A stretch of 8,594 nt of DNA. Source: DASYYE01 sp035946955 (lineage in GTDB: Bacteria; Actinomycetota; Actinomycetes; Streptosporangiales; Streptosporangiaceae). The position numbers and the translations under genes were made by a program. How positions within the stretch are numbered: position 1 is the stretch's first letter; every line of letters begins with the position of its first letter. The stretch is from NCBI GenBank assembly GCA_035946955.1, contig DASYYE010000031.1, positions 1-8,594 on the forward strand, given 5' to 3'. A model generated the notes under the pieces. It saw only the letters and a list, made by a program, of their open reading frames with translations, was not told where the DNA came from and did no database searches. Shown one piece after another: positions 1-6,148 of this stretch.

Positions 1-1
1 A

Positions 2-1429
2 GAAGCCGCCGCAAGCTGGCTGCAGGGCTTCTACGGCACGCTCGGCCAGGTGGACCAGTGGTCCACCGTCACCTCCCAGTACGGTGACAAGACTGGGCAC
101 CCGACCTTCGGCAGCCCGCTGCTGACCGGGGTCTACCAGGATCCGTCCGCCCCGCCCACCGGCGCGGACACCAGCCAGATCGCAGCGGAGGCGGACGCCG
201 CTGCCGCACACCTGGGCATCACCAACGACACCAACGCGCAGGTGGTGGTCGCGACCCAGTCCGGCACCTGCCCCGCGGGGTTCGCGGCTGCCTGCAACCC
301 AGCAGCTGACCAGCTCAACTGTGGCTGGGCCGATGAGACCGCCAATGGTGTGCCGTTTGTCAACCTGCCGTATGAGCCGGACGCCGGATTCACCTGCGGT
401 GGGGGTTACCTGCTCGGCACCAATGACGGGTTCTCCCTGATGGGCGGCGCGCTGTTCGCGGATGTGGTTGCCGACCCGCTGCTCACTGGCTGGTTCGACC
501 AGCTCGACGGTGGTGCCGGGGTGGGCGACAAATGCATGTTCGCAGACCCGGTCAGCGGCCAGCTGGACATCAATGAGGTGAGCCTGGGCGCGGCTGGGGG
601 AGGAACCACGACCCCCTACGCGATGATGCCCATCTTCAGCAACTCCGCGCAGGCCACCTACAACAACCCGGGCCAGTCCACGATCTACGGGGACGGCTGC
701 GTGATGGCCCCTGGGCAGGACACAGTCAGTGTCTCCGATGTGGCGTCCTTCTACACCACCACCGGTGTCCAGTTCACCAGTACTCCGCTGACCACTGGAG
801 TCAGCAGTGGCGGCAATGGTGTGACGCTGCAGGCCACGGGTCTTCCGCCGGGCGTGGGAATCGACCCCAGTGGCAGCCTGACAGGCAGTCCCACCACTCC
901 TGGCACGTACCGGGTGGTGGCGACCGGTACCGACAGCACCGGTGCCACCGGGCTGACGGCCTTCACCTGGCAGGTCTTTGCTGGCGGCGCACTGGTGAGC
1001 TCGGCGAGCACCAGCACCAAGGAGTTGTGCCTTGATGACGCGCTTGGCAGCACGGCCAATGGCAACAAGGTGCAGATCTGGAAGTGCAACGGGAACCTGA
1101 GCCAGATCTGGAACCCGCACCCGGACGGCACGATCCACTTCGCGCTCGGCGGCTGCCTGACCGACCCAGGCGCGGGCGGGCCGAGGACCGCGCTGGTGCT
1201 CGACACCTGCACCGCGGCCACGGACCAGAAGTGGACCCACAAGTCCAGCAACGAGTGGGTGCTGGCGGCCAACAGGCTCTGCCTGACCGACCCACTGTCG
1301 GCCACCAAGAACGGCACGCCGGTGCAGGCGCGCACCTGCACCGGCGGCACGAGCCAGACCTGGTCGGCCCCGATACCGTTCAAGCTGCACCGCGGCTCTC
1401 CCGGGCACCGTTTCCCCGGCCTGAGTTGA
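2..1429 (+). CDS. Secreted PHI-1/EXORDIUM-like protein with Ig-like and ricin-B lectin domains (5' partial)
   Basis: The frame is open to the left edge (first full codon at position 2), so the start and any signal peptide lie upstream; 475 residues are visible. Numbered from position 2, residues about 1-240 resemble an actinobacterial secreted family related to plant PHI-1/EXORDIUM proteins, with landmarks such as SWLQGFYGTLGQ, VPFVNLPYEPDAG, a GG..FAD..ADP..GW block and GDKC. Residues about 245-326 look like a He_PIG-type Ig-like domain (LPPGVGIDPSGSLTGSPTTPGTY). Residues about 330-457 form a ricin-B β-trefoil with three QxW motifs (Q368-I-W, Q409-K-W, Q452-T-W) spaced 41 and 43 residues and with paired cysteines, suggesting carbohydrate binding outside the cell. 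Family members, as I recall them, have GGHExAE where this protein has GGALFAD (residues 148-154), so a metal-site role is probably lost. The gene converges on rpsT. Domain calls are by eye; the lectin is the surest and no enzymatic function is claimed. Confidence 0.8.
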   Translation, partial: EAAASWLQGFYGTLGQVDQWSTVTSQYGDKTGHPTFGSPLLTGVYQDPSAPPTGADTSQIAAEADAAAAHLGITNDTNAQVVVATQSGTCPAGFAAACNPAADQLNCGWADETANGVPFVNLPYEPDAGFTCGGGYLLGTNDGFSLMGGALFADVVADPLLTGWFDQLDGGAGVGDKCMFADPVSGQLDINEVSLGAAGGGTTTPYAMMPIFSNSAQATYNNPGQSTIYGDGCVMAPGQDTVSVSDVASFYTTTGVQFTSTPLTTGVSSGGNGVTLQATGLPPGVGIDPSGSLTGSPTTPGTYRVVATGTDSTGATGLTAFTWQVFAGGALVSSASTSTKELCLDDALGSTANGNKVQIWKCNGNLSQIWNPHPDGTIHFALGGCLTDPGAGGPRTALVLDTCTAATDQKWTHKSSNEWVLAANRLCLTDPLSATKNGTPVQARTCTGGTSQTWSAPIPFKLHRGSPGHRFPGLS

Positions 1430-1463
1430 GCCGACCACTGTCCTAGCTACCAGCCAGGACGAA

Positions 1464-1499
1464 ACTGGCCGTGGTGACCATCAGGTCACCACGGCCAGT
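1464..1499. terminator. Perfect 16-bp-stem hairpin, likely bidirectional terminator
   Basis: Positions 1464-1479 are exactly complementary to 1484-1499 with a 4-nt loop (atca). The hairpin starts 35 bases after the stop of the secreted-protein gene and lies downstream of the convergent rpsT gene. On the minus strand the stem is followed by a short T-run (gtttcg); on the plus strand there is only cctttg. GC-rich stems with weak or absent U-tracts are common actinobacterial terminators. The position between convergent genes and the perfect stem support this call; actual termination is inferred. Confidence 0.8.
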
Positions 1500-1545
1500 C
1501 CTTTGCCCGGGGTACCGCTGGCTGCGCCCGCGGCGGGGAAGCACT

Positions 1546-1600
1546 TTCATGATCCTGTAGGAATTTCAGTCGTAGCGACTGAAAAGTCTTCATGATCATG
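1546..1600. repeat. AT-rich nested palindrome downstream of rpsT
   Basis: The core is a perfect inverted repeat: tttcagtcg (1564-1572), a 3-nt spacer, then cgactgaaa (1576-1584). It is flanked by a 9-bp direct repeat, ttcatgatc, at 1546-1554 and 1589-1597. The right copy continues into the self-complementary catgatcatg (1591-1600), so catgatc (1548-1554) can also pair with gatcatg (1594-1600). The segment is clearly AT-richer than its surroundings and codes for nothing I can support. It could be an additional terminator for rpsT, a protein-binding palindrome, or the remnant of a small repeat element. The repeats are directly visible; the role is unknown. Confidence 0.6.
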
Positions 1601-1602
1601 GA

Positions 1603-1630
1603 ACCGGGTGCGGGGCACCGGGTGCGGGGC
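1603..1630. repeat. Perfect 14-bp tandem duplication
   Basis: The unit accgggtgcggggc occurs twice head to tail at 1603-1616 and 1617-1630. It lies immediately beside the AT-rich palindrome, in the 3' flank of rpsT. Two identical copies suggest recent replication slippage, and copy number may vary between strains. No function is evident. Confidence 0.75.
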
Positions 1631-1640
1631 AAGGCTGCTA

Positions 1641-1657
1641 GCCCGCTTGGCGCGGGC
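1641..1657 (-). terminator. Short GC hairpin just after rpsT, possible terminator
   Basis: The arms gcccgc (1641-1646) and gcgggc (1652-1657) enclose a 5-nt loop, about 15 bases beyond the rpsT stop codon on the minus strand. The stem is only 6 bp and no U-tract follows, so this is weak. The palindrome at 1564-1584 and the strong hairpin at 1464-1499 are competing terminators for the same transcript. Confidence 0.3.
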
Positions 1658-1672
1658 GGGGTGGCGCGGGGG

Positions 1673-1942
1673 TCAGCTTTGCTGGAGCTGGGCGGCGCGC
1701 TTGGCGATCGCGGACTTGCGGTTCGCTGCCTGGTTCTTGTGGATGACGCCCTTGCTCGCGGCCTTGTCCAGGTCGCGGCAGGCCTCGGCCATGGCCGAGG
1801 ACGCCGCTGTCGCGTCACCGGCGTCGGCTGCCTCGCGGAACTTCCGCACCGCCGTGCGCAGCGATGACTTGACCGCCTTGTTGCGCAGGCGTGCCTTCTC
1901 GTTCTGCTTGTTCCGCTTGATCTGGGACTTGATGTTCGCCAC
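1673..1942 (-). CDS. rpsT: 30S ribosomal protein S20
   Basis: S20 is a small-subunit protein that binds 16S rRNA early in 30S assembly. The 89-residue product (GTG start read as Met) begins ANIKSQIKRNKQNEKARLRN and runs on as basic helices, with the typical late segment GVIHKNQAANRKSAIAKR near the C-terminus. Length and composition match the family. A longer frame exists upstream, but the GTG at 1942 matches the conserved MANIKSQ start and is preceded by GAGG (minus strand, 1950-1953) at a 7-nt spacing. The gene is divergent from lepA, an arrangement familiar in actinobacteria, and convergent with the secreted lectin protein. A candidate promoter lies about 105-130 bases upstream, giving an untranslated leader of roughly 95 nt. 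S20 genes are autoregulated in some bacteria; nothing in this leader proves that here. Confidence 0.97.
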   Translation of the reverse strand: MANIKSQIKRNKQNEKARLRNKAVKSSLRTAVRKFREAADAGDATAASSAMAEACRDLDKAASKGVIHKNQAANRKSAIAKRAAQLQQS

Positions 1943-2044
1943 GCGAAATCCTCGCTCAGGATGTGGTCTGGCCATTGCGCGCGGTCACGGCCGCGCTCTT
2001 GGAGGCGCCGCACACTCAGCGGGGCGCATGCATTCCGAACACGC

Positions 2045-2073
2045 AGGATATCCGAAGCAGGGGCTGGGCTCAA
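2045..2073 (-). promoter_or_regulatory. Candidate sigma-70-type promoter for rpsT
   Basis: On the minus strand, TTGAGC (2068-2073) is followed by exactly 17 bases and then TATCCT (2045-2050). Each hexamer matches four of six consensus positions (TTGACA, TATAAT). Transcription would start near 2038, about 95 bases before the rpsT GTG. The 17-bp spacing and the location in the rpsT-lepA divergent region support the call, but chance matches of this quality are possible. Confidence 0.4.
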
Positions 2074-2194
2074 ACGGATACCACCATGGCCCAGTCATCC
2101 AGCGCGGCATGCGAGCATGGACGACGACGGGATACATGGTTGGCGCATGCCCATGCCCCGCCCACCTAGAGAGTCTGGCGGATCGTTGTCACAC

Positions 2195-4111
2195 ATGTCT
2201 GAACAGGTCAACGCGCCGGGGGGACGGCCCGCTTCACCGGCCAGTGTCGCCGCACCCGGCCCGGCCTATACACCCATGGACATCATCAGGAACTTCTGCA
2301 TCATCGCGCACATCGACCATGGGAAGTCCACGCTGGCCGACCGGGTACTCCAGCTCACCGGGGTGGTCGCGGAACGCGAGATGCGGGCCCAGTACCTGGA
2401 CCGGATGGACATCGAGCGCGAGCGTGGCATCACCATCAAGAGCCAGGCGGTCCGGCTGCCCTGGACCGGCCCGGATGGCCGCCACTACGTGCTGAACCTC
2501 ATCGACACCCCGGGCCACGTGGACTTCACCTACGAGGTCTCCCGCTCCCTGGCCGCCTGCGAGGGCGCGATCCTGCTGGTGGACGCCGCACAGGGCATCG
2601 AGGCGCAGACCCTGGCCAACCTGTACCTGGCACTCGGCGCTGGCCTGCACCTGATCCCGGTCCTGAACAAGATCGACCTGCCAGCGGCCCAGCCCGAGCG
2701 CTATGCCGAGGAACTCGCGAGCGTCATCGGCTGCGCTCCCTCTGACGTGCTGCGGGTGTCGGCCAAGACCGGCGAGGGCGTTGCCGACCTGCTGAACGTG
2801 GTCGTCCAGCAGGTCCCACCGCCGGTCGGCGACCCGGATGCCCCCGCGCGTGCCCTGATCTTCGACTCCGTCTACGACACGTACCGGGGAGTCGTCACCT
2901 ACGTACGGGTGGTCGACGGCCGGCTGACGCGGCGCGAGAAGAGCCTCATGATGTCCACCCGGGCCGCGCACGACACACTGGAGGTCGGTGTCATCTCGCC
3001 CGAGCCGGTCCCACGGGAGAGCCTGGGGGCCGGCGAGGTCGGTTACCTGATCACCGGCGTCAAGGACGTCCGGCAGGCGCGGGTCGGCGACACGGTGACC
3101 AGCGTGGTAGGTGCCGCTGCGGAGCCACTGCCGGGCTACGACCACCCGCGCCCCATGGTCTTCTCCGGCCTGTACCCGGTGGACGGCGACGAGTACCCGG
3201 ACCTGCGCGACGCCTTGGACAAGTTGCGCCTGAACGACGCCGCGCTGGTGTACGAGCCGGAGACCTCGGCGGCGCTGGGTTTCGGGTTCCGGTGCGGGTT
3301 CCTCGGGCTGCTGCACATGGAGATCGTCCGGGAGCGGCTGGAGCGGGAGTTCGACCTCGTCCTGATCTCCACGGCCCCGAACGTGGTCTACCAGGTGGTC
3401 ATGGAGTCTGGCGAGGAGTTGACCGTGACCAACCCGAGTGACTTCCCCAGCGGGCTGTCGGAGGGGTCGGCCAAGCCTGCCTCAGGCAAAGTGGCCAGGG
3501 TCTTCGAGCCGGTGGTCAAAGCCACCGTGCTCGCCCCGGCCGAGTACATCGGCACGATCATGGAGCTGTGCCAGGCCAGGCGGGGTGCCCTCACCGGCAT
3601 GGACTACCTGTCGGCCGACCGGGTCGAGATCCGCTACACCATGCCGCTCGCCGAGATCATCTTCGACTTCTTCGACAACCTCAAGTCGCGCACCAGGGGT
3701 TATGCCTCGCTCGACTACGAGCCCGCGGGCGAGCAAGAGGCTGACCTCGTGAAGGTCGACATCTTGCTGCAGGGCCAGCCGGTTGACGCGTTCAGCCAGA
3801 TCGTGCACGCGGACAAGGCGCGCGACTACGGCGTCGCCATGACCTCCAAGCTGCGTGAGCTGATCCCGCGTCAGCAGTTCGAGGTGCCGATCCAGGCTGC
3901 CGTCGGCTCCCGGGTCATCGCCCGGGAGAACATCCGGGCCCTGCGCAAGGACGTCCTCGCCAAGTGCTACGGCGGCGACATCACCCGTAAGCGCAAGCTG
4001 CTGGAGAAGCAGAAGGAAGGCAAGCGGCGCATGAAGACGATCGGCCGCGTCGAGGTGCCGCAGGAAGCCTTCATCGCCGCCCTGTCGACCCAGCCCGACC
4101 GCATGCGCTGA
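2195..4111 (+). CDS. lepA: Elongation factor 4 (LepA), ribosome-associated GTPase
   Basis: LepA/EF4 is a translational GTPase that acts on the ribosome in elongation or subunit biogenesis. The 638-residue product carries all G motifs: AHIDHGKST (38-46), RGITI (77-81), DTPGH (104-108), NKID (158-161) and SAK (189-191). EF-G-like domains follow, and the LepA-specific C-terminal domain includes KCYGGDITRKRKLLEKQKEG (about 590-609), which separates it from EF-G and TypA. The start at 2195 gives MSEQVNAPGG and an N-terminal extension of about 30 residues before the conserved RNFCIIAHIDHGKS. Actinobacterial LepA proteins often have such extensions. The frame stays open upstream to 1961, and no good Shine-Dalgarno precedes 2195; TTG 2186 or ATG 2276 are alternative starts. 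Compared with mycobacterial LepA as I recall it, there are about 11 extra residues at 420-431. A GC hairpin follows the stop. Confidence 0.96.
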   Translation: MSEQVNAPGGRPASPASVAAPGPAYTPMDIIRNFCIIAHIDHGKSTLADRVLQLTGVVAEREMRAQYLDRMDIERERGITIKSQAVRLPWTGPDGRHYVLNLIDTPGHVDFTYEVSRSLAACEGAILLVDAAQGIEAQTLANLYLALGAGLHLIPVLNKIDLPAAQPERYAEELASVIGCAPSDVLRVSAKTGEGVADLLNVVVQQVPPPVGDPDAPARALIFDSVYDTYRGVVTYVRVVDGRLTRREKSLMMSTRAAHDTLEVGVISPEPVPRESLGAGEVGYLITGVKDVRQARVGDTVTSVVGAAAEPLPGYDHPRPMVFSGLYPVDGDEYPDLRDALDKLRLNDAALVYEPETSAALGFGFRCGFLGLLHMEIVRERLEREFDLVLISTAPNVVYQVVMESGEELTVTNPSDFPSGLSEGSAKPASGKVARVFEPVVKATVLAPAEYIGTIMELCQARRGALTGMDYLSADRVEIRYTMPLAEIIFDFFDNLKSRTRGYASLDYEPAGEQEADLVKVDILLQGQPVDAFSQIVHADKARDYGVAMTSKLRELIPRQQFEVPIQAAVGSRVIARENIRALRKDVLAKCYGGDITRKRKLLEKQKEGKRRMKTIGRVEVPQEAFIAALSTQPDRMR

Positions 4112-4112
4112 C

Positions 4113-4133
4113 CCAGGGCCGCCGCGGCCCTGG
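4113..4133. terminator. GC-rich hairpin terminator between lepA and the DUF1707 pair
   Basis: The arms ccagggcc (4113-4120) and ggccctgg (4126-4133) are perfectly complementary around gccgc, beginning 2 bases after the lepA stop codon. There is no U-tract on either strand, as is usual for high-GC actinobacteria. It lies between lepA (+) and convergent minus-strand genes, so it may act in both directions. Confidence 0.65.
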
Positions 4134-4142
4134 CGCGGGCGC

Positions 4143-4174
4143 TCAGCCCCCGCGCGGGCAGGTCAGCCCCCGCG
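4143..4174. repeat. 12-bp direct repeat containing the stop codon of a DUF1707 gene
   Basis: The sequence tcagcccccgcg is present at 4143-4154 and again at 4163-4174, a 20-base period. On the minus strand the upstream copy (4163-4174) supplies the TGA stop of the DUF1707 gene and the second copy repeats the same ending just after it. It looks like a small local duplication at the 3' end of the gene. Confidence 0.6.
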
Positions 4175-4741
4175 AACGCGGACAACCGGGTGGACGGCCA
4201 CCCCAGCGGTGTGGGCGAACGTGACCACGACGAAGAGCACAAAGAGCACGCCGAGGACTATCAGGGCGGCACCGGCGTAGCCGAGCAGCATCCCGGTCAG
4301 GGCCAGTGCCCCGCCCTCCTCCCCGGTGTGGCGGATCTGCTTGCGGGCCATGTGCCCGAGCACGATCGCCGGGATGGTCGTGAGCGGCCCCGCGACGATC
4401 TGCCCCGCGCCGCAGGCCAGGCTGGCGATGGCCAGCCCGTTGGTGCGCCGGGCCGAGGGCTTGGCCACGGGGAGGTCGGCCACCACCGCATCGAGGTCGG
4501 CATACGTGGTCGCCGACAAGGCCCGCTCCAGCCGTCCGTCGTACTCGTCCTTGCCCAGCCGGCCGTCCGCGTACGCCGACTTGAGGAGCTCGACGGAATG
4601 CTCGCGGTCCGCGCTGGCCGCCCGCATCTGTGCCCGGCTGCCCATTCGCATACCGGGCCTGGCCACTCCGTACCCTGGCCCGACCGTCACCGTTACCTCC
4701 GGTCCTGTCTCACGCCGTCCGTCATTCATTTCACCTGTCAC
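4163..4741 (-). CDS. DUF1707 membrane protein with DUF4190-like C-terminus (second of tandem pair)
   Basis: DUF1707 is an actinobacterial N-terminal domain of unknown biochemical role, usually attached to a membrane or cell-wall module. With a start at GTG 4741, residues 39-91 are the DUF1707 module (MRAASADREHSVELLKSAYA through TYADLDAVVADLP). Hydrophobic segments at about 102-131 and 144-175, the first ending IPAIVLGHMARKQI, resemble DUF4190. The product is thus a small inner-membrane protein with a soluble N-terminal domain and no obvious catalytic residues. The GTG overlaps the TGA of the preceding gene as GTGA, with GGGGGGA seven bases before it, which favours translational coupling. ATG 4729 (MNDGRRET) is an alternative start, but its AGGTGA lies only one base away. 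It is a clear paralogue of the neighbouring gene (4738-5268) and converges on lepA. Confidence 0.85.
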   Translation of the reverse strand: MTGEMNDGRRETGPEVTVTVGPGYGVARPGMRMGSRAQMRAASADREHSVELLKSAYADGRLGKDEYDGRLERALSATTYADLDAVVADLPVAKPSARRTNGLAIASLACGAGQIVAGPLTTIPAIVLGHMARKQIRHTGEEGGALALTGMLLGYAGAALIVLGVLFVLFVVVTFAHTAGVAVHPVVRVRGG

Positions 4742-5268
4742 CCTCGTATCCCCCCTGTGGCCGTGGAATTGGCGCCGATGGCCACGAGCAGGACGAGGGC
4801 CAGCACGAGCAGCCCCACCCATACCCACCCCAGTATCAGGCCTGCCAGGGCGAGACCCGCGCCTCTCTCCCCGGTCCTGCGGATCTGGCGGCGTGCGATG
4901 TACCCCAGCACGATCGCCGGGATGGAGGCGAGCACCCCGAAGACGATCCCCACCAGCCCGAGCACGAAGCTGGCGGTGGCGAGCGAATTGGTGCGGGGCA
5001 CCGCGGGCGCCATCGGCACGGGCGGCGCCATCGGCACGCCAGACATGGGGTGGTGGGGTACGGGCAGGTCGGCTACCACGCTGTCGAGGTCGGCGTAGGT
5101 GACCGCGGACAGCGCCCCCTCCAGCCGCGCGTCGTACTCGTCCTTGCCCAGCCGGCCGTCCGTGTAGGCCTTCTTCAGCAGCTCCACGGCCCGGTCGCGG
5201 TCGGTGGTGGACGCCCGCGTCTGTGCCCGGCCACCGGATGACGGCCGGCTGTCCTGTGGAAACGTCAT
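4738..5268 (-). CDS. DUF1707 membrane protein with DUF4190-like C-terminus (first of tandem pair)
   Basis: This 176-residue protein has a DUF1707 module at 17-69 (TRASTTDRDRAVELLKKAYT through TYADLDSVVADLP). A Pro/Met-rich linker follows at 70-92 (PHHPMSGVPMAPPVPMAPAV), then two hydrophobic segments at about 95-125 (SIPAIVLGYIARRQI at its end) and 137-165. GGGAGG (minus strand, 5274-5279) sits 5 bases before ATG 5268, a strong ribosome binding site. Its stop codon overlaps the GTG start of the paralogous downstream gene, so the two form a bicistronic unit on the minus strand. The proteins share the core LLKxAYxDGRLGKDEYDxRLE, and 33 bases are identical between 5130-5162 and 4537-4569. The linker is much longer than in the paralogue. 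The biochemical function is unknown; a membrane-anchored envelope role is only an inference from domain architecture. Confidence 0.88.
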   Translation of the reverse strand: MTFPQDSRPSSGGRAQTRASTTDRDRAVELLKKAYTDGRLGKDEYDARLEGALSAVTYADLDSVVADLPVPHHPMSGVPMAPPVPMAPAVPRTNSLATASFVLGLVGIVFGVLASIPAIVLGYIARRQIRRTGERGAGLALAGLILGWVWVGLLVLALVLLVAIGANSTATGGIRG

Positions 5269-5439
5269 CGAGGCCTCCCGCCAGACCCTGCCCCGCCGCC
5301 GCGTCCGGCTCCGTGACCCAGCTGCCGTGACCAGCGCTGCGAACTCACCGTGCCACGATGCCGAACTGCCGCGATGTCAGATCGTGTTCAGGATAACCCG
5401 GCCCCACTGCCGCGGGCCCGGCCTGCTGCCGTTGGTTGC

Positions 5440-5445
5440 TAGCGT
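5440..5445 (+). promoter_or_regulatory. Candidate -10 element for a leaderless MOSC transcript
   Basis: TAGCGT (TANNNT type) ends 7 bases before the ATG at 5453. That distance would place the transcription start on or next to the start codon. No Shine-Dalgarno sequence is visible before this ATG (ctagcgtctttggt). Leaderless mRNAs with TANNNT -10 elements at this spacing are common in actinobacteria. No convincing -35 is seen. Confidence 0.45.
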
Positions 5446-5452
5446 CTTTGGT

Positions 5453-6106
5453 ATGCCAAACGTGCACGTGGTCTCGGTCAATGTTGGCATGGGCAAGGAC
5501 GCGGACTGGGCTGGCCGCCTCAAGCGGACCGCCATTGACAAGCGCCCTGTCACCGGCCCGGTGGCTGTCGGCACGCTTGGCCTGGGCGGCGACGAACAGG
5601 TGGACCAAGACCACCACGGCGGGCCCGAGCAGGCCGTATACGTCTATGCGCGGGAAGACCTTGACTGGTGGGTGGAGCAGTTGCAGCGTGACCTCCCGCA
5701 CGGGGCGTTCGGCGAGAACGTCACCACCGGCGGGCTTGACGTCACCGGGGCGCTGATCGGGGAGGTCTGGCAGCTCGGCACGGCGCTGGTCCAGGTCACC
5801 AGCCCGCGCATCCCGTGCGGGGTGTTCGCGGCGTGGGCGGGTGAGGGACAGTGGGTCAAGCGGTTCGCCGCGGCCCGTCGCCCCGGTGCCTACCTGCGTG
5901 TCCTGGCTGAGGGTGAAGTGCGTGCGGGCGACAGTATGGCGGTGGTGGAACGTCCGGCCGAGCGGGTCACCATTGCCGAGGCCATGGGCGCCAACTACGG
6001 CGACACCGACACGCTGCTGCGCATGCTGCGCATCGAAGGCCACAACACGAGGTGGGACGGACTCGGAGCCGGGTTGCTTGGCTCAGTGCCGCTGGCTGGG
6101 GCGTGA
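5453..6106 (+). CDS. MOSC domain protein, YiiM-like
   Basis: MOSC domains are related to the C-terminal domain of molybdenum-cofactor sulfurases. YiiM-type members use molybdenum cofactor and are linked to reduction of N-hydroxylated bases and similar compounds. The 217-residue product shows DHHGGPEQAVYVYARED (HH at 54-55), FGENVTTGGLDVTG (GEN at 87-89), IGEVWQLG and SPRIPCG, with Cys122 in the position of the conserved MOSC cysteine expected to bind the cofactor. The C-terminal part (RVTIAEAMGANYGDTDTLLR) fits the 3-alpha domain found after MOSC in YiiM-like proteins. The chosen ATG gives MPNVHVVSVNVGMG, the normal N-terminal strand. The frame stays open further upstream, but that part is not protein-like. 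hemW follows after 42 bases in the same direction and may be cotranscribed. Substrate and electron donor cannot be told from the sequence. Confidence 0.9.
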   Translation: MPNVHVVSVNVGMGKDADWAGRLKRTAIDKRPVTGPVAVGTLGLGGDEQVDQDHHGGPEQAVYVYAREDLDWWVEQLQRDLPHGAFGENVTTGGLDVTGALIGEVWQLGTALVQVTSPRIPCGVFAAWAGEGQWVKRFAAARRPGAYLRVLAEGEVRAGDSMAVVERPAERVTIAEAMGANYGDTDTLLRMLRIEGHNTRWDGLGAGLLGSVPLAGA

Positions 6107-6148
6107 TGGTGGACCATACGAGGCTGATAACAGCAAGAGGAGCCTGCG

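Noticed and set aside
1608..2495. A plus-strand frame of 295 codons across rpsT and into lepA
   Set aside because: It is antisense to rpsT and then out of frame over lepA, both certain genes.
2234..3316. A 360-codon minus-strand frame opposite lepA
   Set aside because: It lies wholly inside lepA, has Gln/Val/His-rich composition typical of an antisense shadow, and shows no family features.
4190..5241. Plus-strand frames opposite the DUF1707 genes
   Set aside because: The minus-strand frames give recognisable DUF1707 modules, membrane segments and ribosome binding sites; the plus-strand translations do not.
5353..5391. An inverted repeat cacgat...atcgtg in the gap before the MOSC gene as an operator
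   Set aside because: Arms of only 6 bp separated by about 20 bases are expected by chance; no further symmetry is seen.
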